From UBA5972 sp964588725 (GTDB taxonomy: Bacteria; Pseudomonadota; Alphaproteobacteria; Rhodobacterales; Rhodobacteraceae), in the NCBI GenBank assembly GCA_964588725.1, contig CAZPQL010000001.1, positions 1 through 64,000 on the forward strand: a stretch of 64,000 bases of DNA. Direction: 5' to 3'. The position numbers were made by a program, and so were the translations under genes. Under the pieces are notes generated by a model, which was not told where the DNA came from, did not search any database, and worked only from the letters and a program-made list of their open reading frames with translations. Every line of letters starts with the position of its first letter. Position 1 is the stretch's first letter. Shown here piece after piece: positions 8,651 to 17,026 of this stretch.

Positions 8651-9613
8651 ATGAGCCCCGAACCGATTATCTATGCCGTCATCTTTGTTGCAGTCTTTAT
8701 GCTTATCGAAGGGATTTATCTGGTCATTTTCGGTAAATCGATCAAATTCAATAGCCGTGTAAACCGACGCATCGATCTGCTTGAAAAAGGCAATACACGC
8801 GAAAAAGTTCTGGAGACCCTGCGCAAGGAACGCGAACAACACCGCAAGTCATTTCAGATTCCGCTCTATTCGATGCTGCAAAAAAAGGCTGCCAAAGCGA
8901 ATATCGCTTTTAGCCCAAAATCGCTGTTCATGGTGATGATTCTACTGGGTGTCACGGCATTCGGCGGCTTGACCTTTTTCACATCGGCATCCTTACCAAT
9001 CCGCGCTGCGGTTTCGGTTGTCATGGGATTTGGCGCGGTCTTTATGTGGTTGAATAAAAAGGCAAAAGCCCGCATTTCTCTGATCGAAGAGCAACTGCCA
9101 GACGCAGTGGAGCTTATGGTGCGTTCGCTGCGGGTCGGCCATCCGTTTTCAAGTGCAATCAACATCGTGGCGCAGGAAGTTGCAGACCCGCTGGGCTCTG
9201 AATTTGGTATCATTGCGGACGAAGCCGCCTACGGAATGGAAGTCACCGAGTCGCTGAATAAAATGGCCGAATCCATCGGCATTCAGGATTTGCGGTTTCT
9301 GGCGGTTGCGGTTGGTATCCAACAAACTTCGGGCGGGAATCTGGCGGAAATTCTGGCCGGTTTGGCGAAAGTGATCCGCTCGCGGTTCAAACTGTTTCGC
9401 CGCGTCAAAGCCATCACCGCCGAAGCAAAATGGTCAGGGATGTTCCTGTCGGCGTTTCCGGTTTTGGCGCTGATCGCGATCAACGTCATGCAGCCGGGTT
9501 ATTACGATGCCGCGATGGAGAGTGAGTACTTTATTCCCGCCTGTCTGGTCGTAGGCGTATTTCTGATCATCAATGTGATCTTTATGAAGATCATGGTCAA
9601 TATAAAGGTATAG
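8651..9613 (+). CDS. tadB: Tad inner-membrane platform protein TadB (type II secretion F family)
   Basis: A 320-residue integral membrane protein. Hydrophobic segments lie at about residues 5-28, 95-112, 116-133 and two near the C-terminus (about 260-315). The T2SSF domain occupies about 155-285, with the family pattern LPDAVELMVRSLRVGHPFSSAINIVAQE and an LRFLAVAVGIQQTSGGNLAEIL block. It forms the platform that couples the CpaF ATPase to the growing pilus. It is followed by tadC after only 4 bases. The length is normal. Confidence 0.92.
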   Translation: MSPEPIIYAVIFVAVFMLIEGIYLVIFGKSIKFNSRVNRRIDLLEKGNTREKVLETLRKEREQHRKSFQIPLYSMLQKKAAKANIAFSPKSLFMVMILLGVTAFGGLTFFTSASLPIRAAVSVVMGFGAVFMWLNKKAKARISLIEEQLPDAVELMVRSLRVGHPFSSAINIVAQEVADPLGSEFGIIADEAAYGMEVTESLNKMAESIGIQDLRFLAVAVGIQQTSGGNLAEILAGLAKVIRSRFKLFRRVKAITAEAKWSGMFLSAFPVLALIAINVMQPGYYDAAMESEYFIPACLVVGVFLIINVIFMKIMVNIKV

Positions 9614-9617
9614 GGAC

Positions 9618-10610
9618 ATGAACCTGGATTTTATCACAACTACGTCCGACTATCTGACAGGCAAATTTGGTCCATTGGGGCCACTTTACGCGCTGGGGCT
9701 TCTGGGAGTTTTGCTGATGGCCATGACGCTGCCCATCATGCTGCGCAAACGCGCCGACCCGATGGACCGGCTATCGACCGAAAAAGCGACCAAAAAGAAA
9801 AAGAAAGGTAAAAACGACGACGCCGAACAAAAACTTCGGTTTGGCGGTGGTTCGGCCAAGCTGGACAAATACAAGACCTTTCTCGAACCCAAGGACCAGA
9901 CAGCGCTGACCGCTATGCGATTGAAGTTGGTGCAGGCGGGCTACCGTGCGCCATCGGCTGTGCGGACTTATCATTTTGCTCAGATGGCACTGGGGATTGG
10001 CGGATTGTTCTTAGGATTGGTCTATGCGCTGATTTCTTCTGGTGATGCGTCGGTTCAGGCGACGCTCTTGTCGATTTTTGTTCCCGCCGGCGCCGGTTAC
10101 TATATGCCGTCCTACTGGGTGGAAAGGCGGCGCCAAACGCGGATGGACGCACTGACCGACGGTTTTCCCGACGCGCTCGACCTGATGTTGGTCTGCGTCG
10201 AGGCCGGTCAGTCAATGGACCAGTCGATCCAGCGTGTGGCCGGTGAATTACGCGCCGGATTCCCCGAGCTGGCGGAAGAGTTCGAAACCGTCGCCAACGA
10301 AATGAAAGCCGGTAAAGACCGTGTGACGGTTCTGCGGGATCTTGGCGAACGGGCCGGCGCCCAAGACATATCGGCGTTTGTCACGGTGCTGATCCAATCC
10401 GCCAGCTTTGGTACATCAATTGCCGAAGCCCTACGCGTTTACGCCGCTGAAATGCGTGATAAACGGGTGATGCGCGCCGAAGAAAAAGCCAACAAATTGC
10501 CAACAAAGCTTACACTGGGCACGATGATGTTTACCCTGCCGCCACTTTTGATTATCCTGATCGGACCATCGGTCTATGATATTTATCTTCTGTTGCTGGA
10601 AGGAAAGTAA
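9618..10610 (+). CDS. tadC: Tad inner-membrane platform protein TadC (type II secretion F family)
   Basis: A 330-residue membrane protein paralogous to TadB. A TM segment at about residues 18-38 is followed by a lysine-rich cytoplasmic stretch (about 55-72, KKKKKGK). Two TM helices precede the T2SSF domain (about 180-310; FPDALDLMLVCVEAGQSMDQSI and an LIQSASFGTSIAEAL block). A last TM helix is at the C-terminus. TadB and TadC are thought to form a hetero-oligomeric platform. A TPR lipoprotein gene follows after 6 bases. Confidence 0.92.
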   Translation: MNLDFITTTSDYLTGKFGPLGPLYALGLLGVLLMAMTLPIMLRKRADPMDRLSTEKATKKKKKGKNDDAEQKLRFGGGSAKLDKYKTFLEPKDQTALTAMRLKLVQAGYRAPSAVRTYHFAQMALGIGGLFLGLVYALISSGDASVQATLLSIFVPAGAGYYMPSYWVERRRQTRMDALTDGFPDALDLMLVCVEAGQSMDQSIQRVAGELRAGFPELAEEFETVANEMKAGKDRVTVLRDLGERAGAQDISAFVTVLIQSASFGTSIAEALRVYAAEMRDKRVMRAEEKANKLPTKLTLGTMMFTLPPLLIILIGPSVYDIYLLLLEGK

Positions 10611-10616
10611 ACAAAA

Positions 10617-11198
10617 ATGGGGCTGAAATTGGTGGGGATTTTGGGCGCAGCCGTGATACTGGCGGCTTGCGACGCGATTGCACCGGCACCGTCCGGCGAC
10701 TTGCCAGCCGTTGGCGCGATTGTGCCCGGCACCGATACCGAAAAAGAGTCGGTCGACGGTTTGATCGTTGGCCACCGCCTGATGGCCGCGGGTGAATACG
10801 AACTGGCGCTCAAAGCCTATACACGCGGCGGTGTCGAACAGGGGCTGACAGCAGACGTTCTTAGCGCTTTGGGTTCGGCCAATTTGAAACTTGGCCGACT
10901 TGGACAGGCGCGGAAACTGCTCAATCAGGCTGTGGAAAAGGACCCGAATTTTGTTCCGGCGTGGAATAATCTTGGGGTTGTTTTGATGGGATTGGGTGAA
11001 ATAGGCGAAGCCAGACGCGTTTTTCGTAACGCTTTTGCACTAGATAACGGAAATTCAGAGGAAATTCGTCAAAATCTAAGCTTGGCTATCGCAAAATCAA
11101 AAGAACCCGCGTATGATGGCGGGAATAAAAATAAGTTCGAGCTGGTTCGCCGGGGCAGTGGTCGCTACCTCCTGCTTGCGACACCGGACTTGGAATAA
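10617..11198 (+). CDS. tadD: Tetratricopeptide-repeat lipoprotein of the tad locus (TadD-like)
   Basis: A 193-residue lipoprotein; the lipobox LAAC puts the lipidated Cys at residue 19. Residues about 50-165 hold three TPR-type helix pairs: GEYELALKAYTRGG, LGRLGQARKLLNQAVEKDPNFVPAWNNLG and GEIGEARRVFRNAFALDNGN. TadD-type lipoproteins help assemble or pilot the secretin in Tad systems. A second TPR lipoprotein follows 24 bases downstream. The two may form a pair; calling this one TadD is by position and fold only. Confidence 0.75.
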   Translation: MGLKLVGILGAAVILAACDAIAPAPSGDLPAVGAIVPGTDTEKESVDGLIVGHRLMAAGEYELALKAYTRGGVEQGLTADVLSALGSANLKLGRLGQARKLLNQAVEKDPNFVPAWNNLGVVLMGLGEIGEARRVFRNAFALDNGNSEEIRQNLSLAIAKSKEPAYDGGNKNKFELVRRGSGRYLLLATPDLE

Positions 11199-11222
11199 GA
11201 GCAGCAGAGGACAACGGGCCCC

Positions 11223-12074
11223 ATGCGACTTATTGTGATAGCCGGACTCTGCCTTGCGGGCGGCATCTTGCTTAGCGGTTGCGAAAAATTCAGATCGAAC
11301 GCCGAAGTGAACAAGGCGTTCGATGGCGTCAACGTCATCGATTCCGCCAATCTGAACGACATCATGCTAACGGTGGCCGACCCCAACGAGGCAGTGGTCT
11401 ATTTTCAGCGCGCCCTGACACAGGAACCCGGACGCATTGATTTTCAGCGCGGCCTGGCCAGATCGCTTGTCCGCGCAAAACGGGCGTCGGAATCGCTGTT
11501 GATTTTTGAGAAAATCATCAAATCAAAAGACTCTACAAACGAGGACCACGTTTATTATGCCGACGCTCTGATCCGCACCAACGACTGGAAAGGCGCCGAA
11601 GCCCAGCTGGACAGCGTACCCCCGACCTATGAAACGTTTCGCCGTTACAGGCTCGAAGCCATGGTTGCAGACAGCAATAAAGAATGGGACAAAGCAGACA
11701 GCTTTTACGAAGTCGCAGTGGGGTTGACCACCCGGCCCGCCAACGTGCTGAACAACTGGGGTTACTCCAAACTGACACGCGGCAATCCGGACGCGGCGGA
11801 ACCTTTGTTCCTTGAAGCGATCACCTATGATAAAGACCTGTTCACAGCCAAGAATAATCTGGTGCTGGCACGCGCAGCGCAACGCAAGTACACGTTGCCG
11901 GTCATTCGCATGACTCAGATCGAAAAGGCCGAATTGCTGCTCACCATGGCGCAGGGCGCTATTCGACAGGGCGACACCGACGTGGGGCGCGGTTTGCTTG
12001 AACGCGCAATTGACACCCACCCGCAACATTTTGACGCCGCAGTCCGCACCTTGCGGGCGCTAAATAATTCGTAG
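11223..12074 (+). CDS. Second TPR lipoprotein of the tad locus
   Basis: A 283-residue protein with a lipoprotein signal; the lipobox LSGC has its Cys at residue 20. TPR-like repeats run from about residue 55 to 275, for example NEAVVYFQRALTQEPGRIDFQRGLA and NVLNNWGYSKLTRGNPDAAEPLFLEAI. It shares fold and position with the preceding protein but little close sequence. It is probably a periplasmic outer-membrane-attached scaffold of the pilus. It ends 3 bases before the prepilin peptidase gene and is presumably in the same transcript. Confidence 0.8.
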   Translation: MRLIVIAGLCLAGGILLSGCEKFRSNAEVNKAFDGVNVIDSANLNDIMLTVADPNEAVVYFQRALTQEPGRIDFQRGLARSLVRAKRASESLLIFEKIIKSKDSTNEDHVYYADALIRTNDWKGAEAQLDSVPPTYETFRRYRLEAMVADSNKEWDKADSFYEVAVGLTTRPANVLNNWGYSKLTRGNPDAAEPLFLEAITYDKDLFTAKNNLVLARAAQRKYTLPVIRMTQIEKAELLLTMAQGAIRQGDTDVGRGLLERAIDTHPQHFDAAVRTLRALNNS

Positions 12075-12077
12075 TCT

Positions 12078-12575
12078 GTGCAGCTAACGGTCGCAGAAAT
12101 TTATTGGCTGGCACCACTGACAACGCTGATCGCGCTGTGGATCGCTTGGAGCGATCTAAAATATATGCGCATTCCCAATAAATCGGTGTTGGCGGTGCTG
12201 GCGGTATTTGTTGTGCTTGGGCTGATTGTTTTACCGCTTGATGCTTACCTGTGGCGTCTGGCGCAATTCGCCATCGTTTTAGCCATAGGCTTTGCTGTCA
12301 ATGCACTGCGCCTTGTGGGGGGTGGGGATGCAAAATTCGCCGCTGCGCTTGCACCATTCATCGCACCCGGCGACACCCGTCTGTTCCTTTTAATTTTCGG
12401 AGCGACTTTGATAGCGGCCTTGATTACCTACAATATTTTTAAACGCGTCCCGGCGGTTCGCCGCGCGACACCAGACTGGAAATCATGGACTGCGGGCAAG
12501 GATTTCCCGATGGGTCTGGCGCTGTCGGGCAGTTTGATAATCTATTTCGCGCTTGGTCTTTTCGCGGCGCCATAA
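12078..12575 (+). CDS. cpaA: Prepilin peptidase (CpaA/TadV family)
   Basis: A 165-residue polytopic membrane protein starting at GTG 12078. It has the A24 aspartyl peptidase signature: the first Asp in WSDLKYMRIPN (about residue 26) and the second in GGGDAKFAAAL (about residue 80). These are the two catalytic aspartates of type IV prepilin peptidases. The short form without the N-terminal methylase domain is typical of CpaA/TadV. It should cut both pilins at 1733 and 2101 after the conserved Gly. It is the last gene of the plus-strand tad cluster and ends 5 bases from a convergent gene. Confidence 0.9.
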   Translation: MQLTVAEIYWLAPLTTLIALWIAWSDLKYMRIPNKSVLAVLAVFVVLGLIVLPLDAYLWRLAQFAIVLAIGFAVNALRLVGGGDAKFAAALAPFIAPGDTRLFLLIFGATLIAALITYNIFKRVPAVRRATPDWKSWTAGKDFPMGLALSGSLIIYFALGLFAAP

Positions 12576-12579
12576 AGTA

Positions 12580-14202
12580 TCAGCCGTTGGGTTTTAGAAG
12601 AATGAAAAAACCGTTGCGCGTCACTTCGGTAAACGAAACGTCGGGCCGTGCGGCCAGTTCATTCAAGACCATCGTGCGGGCGCGCGGGGTTACGGGACAG
12701 ATTGGCACCAGCAAATAGTCGGCGTTCTTCAATCCCGCGTCGCCACCGTAATACCACGGCGCCCCGCCTTTTAGCGGCACGGTACTTCCGAACATCCACA
12801 GGTTGGAAAACGTGTCTGCGGTAAACACGGTTTGGCCCTGTAACGCAGGAAGTGCATCAATCTCGCGCGACATAAATTGCAATACGCCGACCAACCCCGC
12901 ATGAAGCTTGCACGCCTCAAGCGGCTCCCCAAACAGGGTATCAAGCTGCGTCGGGTCGGCTTGTTGCGCCAATGCACGCATGTCTGCGGCCGGCAAGTCA
13001 AAGTTGACGACACGTTCCGGCGCATACATGCGGCTGGTCAATATCGCCAGATCGCCATGGCGCGCACCGGGAATGACTTGCGCATAGTTCGATGGCTCGA
13101 CGCGCGCGTGGTTAATGGTGGACAGACCGATATTGATGGCGTTTGGCGCGATCAGAGCGACGGCCAGCAATCCCGTGATCGTCATGGCCCGACCCAGTTC
13201 CCACCCCAAAACGTTGCGTAGTTCGCGACGGGGCCGCAGGGCGAATATGGCGATGGCAAACACCGCCAGCCACTGCGCGTCGTTGCCCCAGTTTTGGTAG
13301 GTTACATAGATGCAACCGGGCGCCAGCAGCAATAGAACTATGCCTTCAACGCTGCGCCCTGCCTGACGAAGAAATATTATTCCGGCGACCAGAACCAAAT
13401 TCATCACGACAAAGGGCGGCCCGATCAGCAGAAAGGCCAACGGTTGACTGGGTTGCGGACGAATGCCTGAATTGCTGACCAGCCGGATATCGCCAAGGTA
13501 TGCGGACCAAAAGTCCAGTCCGGCGCTAAGGCTGATCAGCAGAACGATGGCCCCGCCACAAAGCAAAGCGACGCCAATCGCCAGCCATTGCCGCCGCAGC
13601 AACAGCGCCACAAATATTCCGGGGAAAAAGGCCACCAAAAACGTGATTTTACTAAGCGCCAGAAACGCCACGCCAAACCCAAGAATAATCCCGTCGATAA
13701 CCTGCGATTTCCGGTTCTGAGCGCTGATCAGGCTCATAATGATCAGCACGAAACTGACAGCCCAGGCCCAGCGGTTGTAATACATCGAAATCGACTGCAC
13801 CTGTTGCGCGCCTCCGTGCACAAGTGCGGTCGACAGCAACAGCACGATCGCGCCAAATCCGTAGGCCAGTTTGGGCGACAACCGCGAGACCGACACCCAC
13901 CAAAGCGCAGGCAACAGCAATGCCGCAAAAATCAGCGAACCGCCCATGATGGCGTGCCCGATACCCACGCCCTGCGTCAACAGCCACGCAATCGGTGCAA
14001 ACGACAGAACCCCAATCGGGGTCATGAAATCAAGGTGGGGCCACTGACCCTGCGACATGCGCAAAACAATCTCGGCAAGGTGCAGTACATCGCCCTCGTG
14101 GCGATTCAGCAAAAGCGCGCCTTTGCCCAACAATAGCCCCGCCAAAAGCGCCAAGAGCGCCAGCAGAAAGCCCAAAAAAACATACGACGAAGATCTGCTC
14201 AT
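12580..14202 (-). CDS. Polytopic membrane protein, GT-C glycosyltransferase-like
   Basis: A 540-residue protein, hydrophobic over residues about 5-370 with roughly ten predicted membrane segments, followed by a soluble C-terminal domain of about 160 residues. Near the first loop it has HEGDVLHLAEIV and then GQWPHLDFMTPIG. An acidic residue in the first loop followed by an xDF motif is the layout of GT-C lipid-linked sugar transferases (PMT/ArnT/GT39 types). I do not recognise a closer family, so substrate and product are unknown. It lies convergent with the tad cluster and divergent from the AAA ATPase. Glycosylation of pilin or envelope is possible but only guessed from position. Confidence 0.55.
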   Translation of the reverse strand: MSRSSSYVFLGFLLALLALLAGLLLGKGALLLNRHEGDVLHLAEIVLRMSQGQWPHLDFMTPIGVLSFAPIAWLLTQGVGIGHAIMGGSLIFAALLLPALWWVSVSRLSPKLAYGFGAIVLLLSTALVHGGAQQVQSISMYYNRWAWAVSFVLIIMSLISAQNRKSQVIDGIILGFGVAFLALSKITFLVAFFPGIFVALLLRRQWLAIGVALLCGGAIVLLISLSAGLDFWSAYLGDIRLVSNSGIRPQPSQPLAFLLIGPPFVVMNLVLVAGIIFLRQAGRSVEGIVLLLLAPGCIYVTYQNWGNDAQWLAVFAIAIFALRPRRELRNVLGWELGRAMTITGLLAVALIAPNAINIGLSTINHARVEPSNYAQVIPGARHGDLAILTSRMYAPERVVNFDLPAADMRALAQQADPTQLDTLFGEPLEACKLHAGLVGVLQFMSREIDALPALQGQTVFTADTFSNLWMFGSTVPLKGGAPWYYGGDAGLKNADYLLVPICPVTPRARTMVLNELAARPDVSFTEVTRNGFFILLKPNG

Positions 14203-14335
14203 CTTTGCCCCGCTTTACTTTTTGGCAACACTACAACTCCTAATGTACCTCTGTAAAATCCTTTGCGGAATTTGTTGTCCTAACGGGCCCAAAAAGGCTA
14301 AACTTTCAAAAAAAACAATACGAAATGAGGCCCCG

Positions 14336-15631
14336 ATGAACATGCAGGCGATCGACGTCAAGGCCCCGCCCATGCCGCGAACTTTGGCCGAAACCGGCCT
14401 TAATCCGGTCATGCTGCGGGATATTTTTCTGAAAACCGTGTTTCGACGCAATCTTAGCAAGACCTCGGCGATCGCCGATGCCATCTGTCTGTCGGTTCCG
14501 GTGACGCAGGAATTGATTGAACTGGTGCGCGGGCAAAAACTGCTTGAAGCTATGGGCACGCGCGACGAGTCCAGCAATGAGATGAGTTATGAGCTGTCGG
14601 ATACAGGTAAAGCGCGCGCTTTGGACGCGCTGGCGCAATCGGAATACTACGGTGCCATGCCGATCCCGCTGGAAGACTACAAAACCCAGACCAAACGCCA
14701 GTCGATCAGCGACATAAACATATCCAAAGATCGGCTTGAAGGCGCGATGTCGCATTTGGTACTGCCCGAGGGTCAGCTTGACGCGCTTGGCCCTGCCATT
14801 AATTCGGGCAAATCGATCCTGATGTACGGCCCGCCCGGCAACGGTAAATCGTCGCTGTCCAACGGTATTCGTGACGCCGTCGCCGATATGATTTTCGTAC
14901 CCCGCGCCATCGAATACACCGGGCAGGTCATCACCGTTTACGACCCGATTGTTCATTCCAAAGCTGAAAGCAGCACCGAAGACCCAGGTGCGCTGCGCCG
15001 GTCAACCAGCCGGTTTGACGACCGATATATCCGCTGTCAGCGCCCGACGGTGATGACAGGCGGCGAATTAACGCTGGATATGCTGGATCTGAAATACAAC
15101 AAAACCTCGCGCACTTATCAGGCGTCTTTACAGCTTAAATCAACGGGCGGTGTGTTTATTGTCGACGATCTGGGCCGACAGGAGGAACCGCCGCAGGCGC
15201 TGATCAACCGTTGGATCGTCCCGATGGAAAGCGGCTATGACATTCTGGCGCTGCAATCGGGCGAAAAATTTATTGTTCCATTTGACACGCTGGTGATTTT
15301 TTCCACCAATTACCAGCCGTCTGAAATGTTCGACGACGCGGCACTGCGGCGCATCGCCTATAAGGTAAAGGTCAACGGACCGAACCAGGATGAATTCCTG
15401 CAGATATTCATGCGCGTCGCCAAGGCCAAGGGGATGGCCGTGGACGAGAATGCCCTGATTTATCTTTTGAAAAACAAATACCCGGTAGTCGACAACGTGT
15501 TTGCAAATTTCCACAGCCCGTTTCTGATCGACCAAATGTTGTCGGTATGCGCTTATGAAAACATTGCACCGCAAATGTCACCGTCGCTGATCGACCGTGC
15601 GTGGGCCAACCTGTTCGTGACTGAAGAATGA
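14336..15631 (+). CDS. AAA-family ATPase associated with tad loci
   Basis: A 431-residue protein from ATG 14336, with GAGG about 7 bases upstream. The open frame extends back to 14057, but that part overlaps the divergent gene and does not look coding. The N-terminal 110 residues resemble a small helical/winged-helix region. The AAA core carries Walker A YGPPGNGKSS (about 164-173), Walker B with FIVDDLG, a sensor-1-like VIFSTNYQPSE and a downstream LRRIAYKV arginine region. I recall proteins of this type annotated as ATPases with chaperone activity linked to Flp pilus assembly; that link is knowledge, not visible in the sequence. It is separated from the pilus genes by the divergent membrane protein gene. 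Confidence 0.75.
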   Translation: MNMQAIDVKAPPMPRTLAETGLNPVMLRDIFLKTVFRRNLSKTSAIADAICLSVPVTQELIELVRGQKLLEAMGTRDESSNEMSYELSDTGKARALDALAQSEYYGAMPIPLEDYKTQTKRQSISDINISKDRLEGAMSHLVLPEGQLDALGPAINSGKSILMYGPPGNGKSSLSNGIRDAVADMIFVPRAIEYTGQVITVYDPIVHSKAESSTEDPGALRRSTSRFDDRYIRCQRPTVMTGGELTLDMLDLKYNKTSRTYQASLQLKSTGGVFIVDDLGRQEEPPQALINRWIVPMESGYDILALQSGEKFIVPFDTLVIFSTNYQPSEMFDDAALRRIAYKVKVNGPNQDEFLQIFMRVAKAKGMAVDENALIYLLKNKYPVVDNVFANFHSPFLIDQMLSVCAYENIAPQMSPSLIDRAWANLFVTEE

Positions 15632-15633
15632 CA

Positions 15634-15655
15634 GCCGCGTTTCATTTGACGCGGC
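15634..15655 (+). terminator. Hairpin after the AAA ATPase gene
   Basis: Stem GCCGCGT (15634-15640) and ACGCGGC (15649-15655), 8-base loop, starting 2 bases after the stop codon. There is no T-tract behind it, so it may stabilise the 3' end or assist Rho rather than act as a strong intrinsic terminator. Confidence 0.45.
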
Positions 15656-15929
15656 GGCCCAATTAATCCCCGCACAAATTATACCGCGCAAAAATCACGC
15701 CGGTCGTCTTTACACTGCCACGGCGTTCAAAAAAGTTCGTTAGCCTTACACGCAAAACGAATTTCGCTTAAGCCCGCTCAACGCGAAAAAAACGCCGCGC
15801 GGCCTGCTGAGGCCTTTGATTAATTCGCAAGCCCAAGAAAACACAAATCGAAGACCATTGTACTGATAAACGTATACTTTGGGTTGAAACGTCGTTCGTC
15901 TTGCGCCCAAAACGCGAAAATACCGCCAT
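15656..15929. other. AT-rich intergenic stretch after the AAA ATPase
   Basis: No gene or clear regulatory site is seen. A few weak hairpins occur, such as GGCC(TGCTGA)GGCC near 15808. It leads into the candidate small RNA promoter at 15930. Confidence 0.35.
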
Positions 15930-15957
15930 TTGTCAATTTGATCAACTGATCTATAAC
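15930..15957 (+). promoter_or_regulatory. Sigma-70-type promoter candidate for an intergenic small RNA
   Basis: -35 TTGTCA (15930-15935), a 16-base spacer, -10 TATAAC (15952-15957). Each hexamer matches consensus at five of six positions. The same -10 and the same spacer length are seen in the rpsD promoter of this window. No start codon with a ribosome site follows, which is why a non-coding RNA is proposed. Confidence 0.5.
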
Positions 15958-15963
15958 TACAGT

Positions 15964-16108
15964 TTAGAGATTTTTAGTTGAAAAGTTACCAACAAAATCA
16001 TTGGATTAGTGACAAGAACCCCGCAGTCAAATCGCGGTTTCGTTCTTTCGGCAGGGTGTGATTTCGTGTAAATTTTTTAGTTCCCGCACCCTGCCGATCC
16101 CCTTTTTT
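15964..16108 (+). ncRNA. Candidate small RNA, about 145 nt, convergent with folD
   Basis: The inferred transcript starts about 7 bases after the -10 at 15952 and ends at a T-run at 16103-16108. It contains a perfect 10-bp inverted repeat, CGGCAGGGTG (16049-16058) and CACCCTGCCG (16087-16096), with a 28-base T-rich loop. A smaller hairpin (CCGC / GCGG region, about 16021-16038) precedes it. The T-run begins 6 bases after the stem, so the terminator is not textbook. No ORF of note is present. The 3' end lies 5 bases from the folD stop on the opposite strand, so it could also act as a shared termination region. Its ends do not pair as 6S RNA requires. Confidence 0.4.
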
Positions 16109-16112
16109 CTGG

Positions 16113-17015
16113 TCAGACCGTCAATCCTTCGGGTTCTTCCAAACCGTTGGCGCGACTACATGCTGTCAACGTGTTGGCCAGCAAACAGGCAATGGTCATT
16201 GGTCCTACGCCACCCGGGACGGGTGTAACCGCGCCGGCCTTACCCGCGACAGAGTCAAACTCCACGTCGCCAACCAGACGGGTTTTACCGGCGCCTTTTT
16301 CCGGTGCATCGATTCGGTTGATCCCCACGTCGATAACCGTGGCTCCGTCTTTGATCCACGCCGCGTCGATCATTTCAGGCCGTCCAACGGCCGCGATCAC
16401 AATGTCGGCATCGCGGCACAAAGCCTCGATATTCCGGGTGCGCGAATGCGCGATGGTGACCGTACAGCTGTCGCGCAACAACAGGTTTGCCATCGGTTTT
16501 CCGACGATGTTGGAACGCCCCACAACGACGGCGCTCATCCCTGACAACGTCCCAAAGCGATCGCGTAACAACATCAGGCAGCCCAAAGGTGTGCACGGCA
16601 CCATTGATTTCTGTCCGGTCGCCAACAAGCCGACGTTCGAAATATGAAATCCGTCGACATCTTTGTCGGGGGCAATGGCATTGATGATCAAACTTTCGTT
16701 CAAATGGGCGGGCAACGGCAGTTGCACAAGAATGCCGTGAACGTCGGGTGCGCCGTTCAGCTTCTTGATGAGCGCCAGCAAATCGGCTTCCGAAGTGTCA
16801 GCATCAAGACGGTGCTCGAACGACTGCATTCCGACCTCGACCGTTTGCGTGCCCTTGGCCCGCACATAGACCTGCGACGCGGGATCTTCACCAACCAACA
16901 CAACCGCAAGTCCCGGCGTGATCCCGTGGTCAGATTTCAACCGCGCAACCTGCGCCGCAATTTTTTCGCGCAATGCCGCAGCAAATGCTTTTCCGTCAAT
17001 AACGTCCGCAGTCAT
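16113..17015 (-). CDS. folD: Bifunctional methylene-THF dehydrogenase / methenyl-THF cyclohydrolase FolD
   Basis: A 300-residue cytosolic enzyme. It interconverts 5,10-methylene-THF and 10-formyl-THF with NADP. The N-terminal catalytic domain has VGEDPASQVYVRAKGTQTVEVG; the usual catalytic Lys of the YxxxK element is at about residue 54. The LNGAPDVHGILVQLPLP and DKDVDGFH signatures follow. The Rossmann part has VVGRSNIVGKPMANLLL, and the C-terminus has PVPGGVGPMTIACLLANT. It starts 11 bases after the fhs stop, so the two C1-folate genes form an operon. Length and motifs are normal. Confidence 0.97.
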   Translation of the reverse strand: MTADVIDGKAFAAALREKIAAQVARLKSDHGITPGLAVVLVGEDPASQVYVRAKGTQTVEVGMQSFEHRLDADTSEADLLALIKKLNGAPDVHGILVQLPLPAHLNESLIINAIAPDKDVDGFHISNVGLLATGQKSMVPCTPLGCLMLLRDRFGTLSGMSAVVVGRSNIVGKPMANLLLRDSCTVTIAHSRTRNIEALCRDADIVIAAVGRPEMIDAAWIKDGATVIDVGINRIDAPEKGAGKTRLVGDVEFDSVAGKAGAVTPVPGGVGPMTIACLLANTLTACSRANGLEEPEGLTV

Positions 17016-17026
17016 AATGGATATCC

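Noticed and set aside
15964..16108. 6S RNA as identity of the candidate small RNA, suggested by the folate-gene neighbourhood.
   Set aside because: The two ends are not complementary and no large central bulge flanked by long stems can be drawn.
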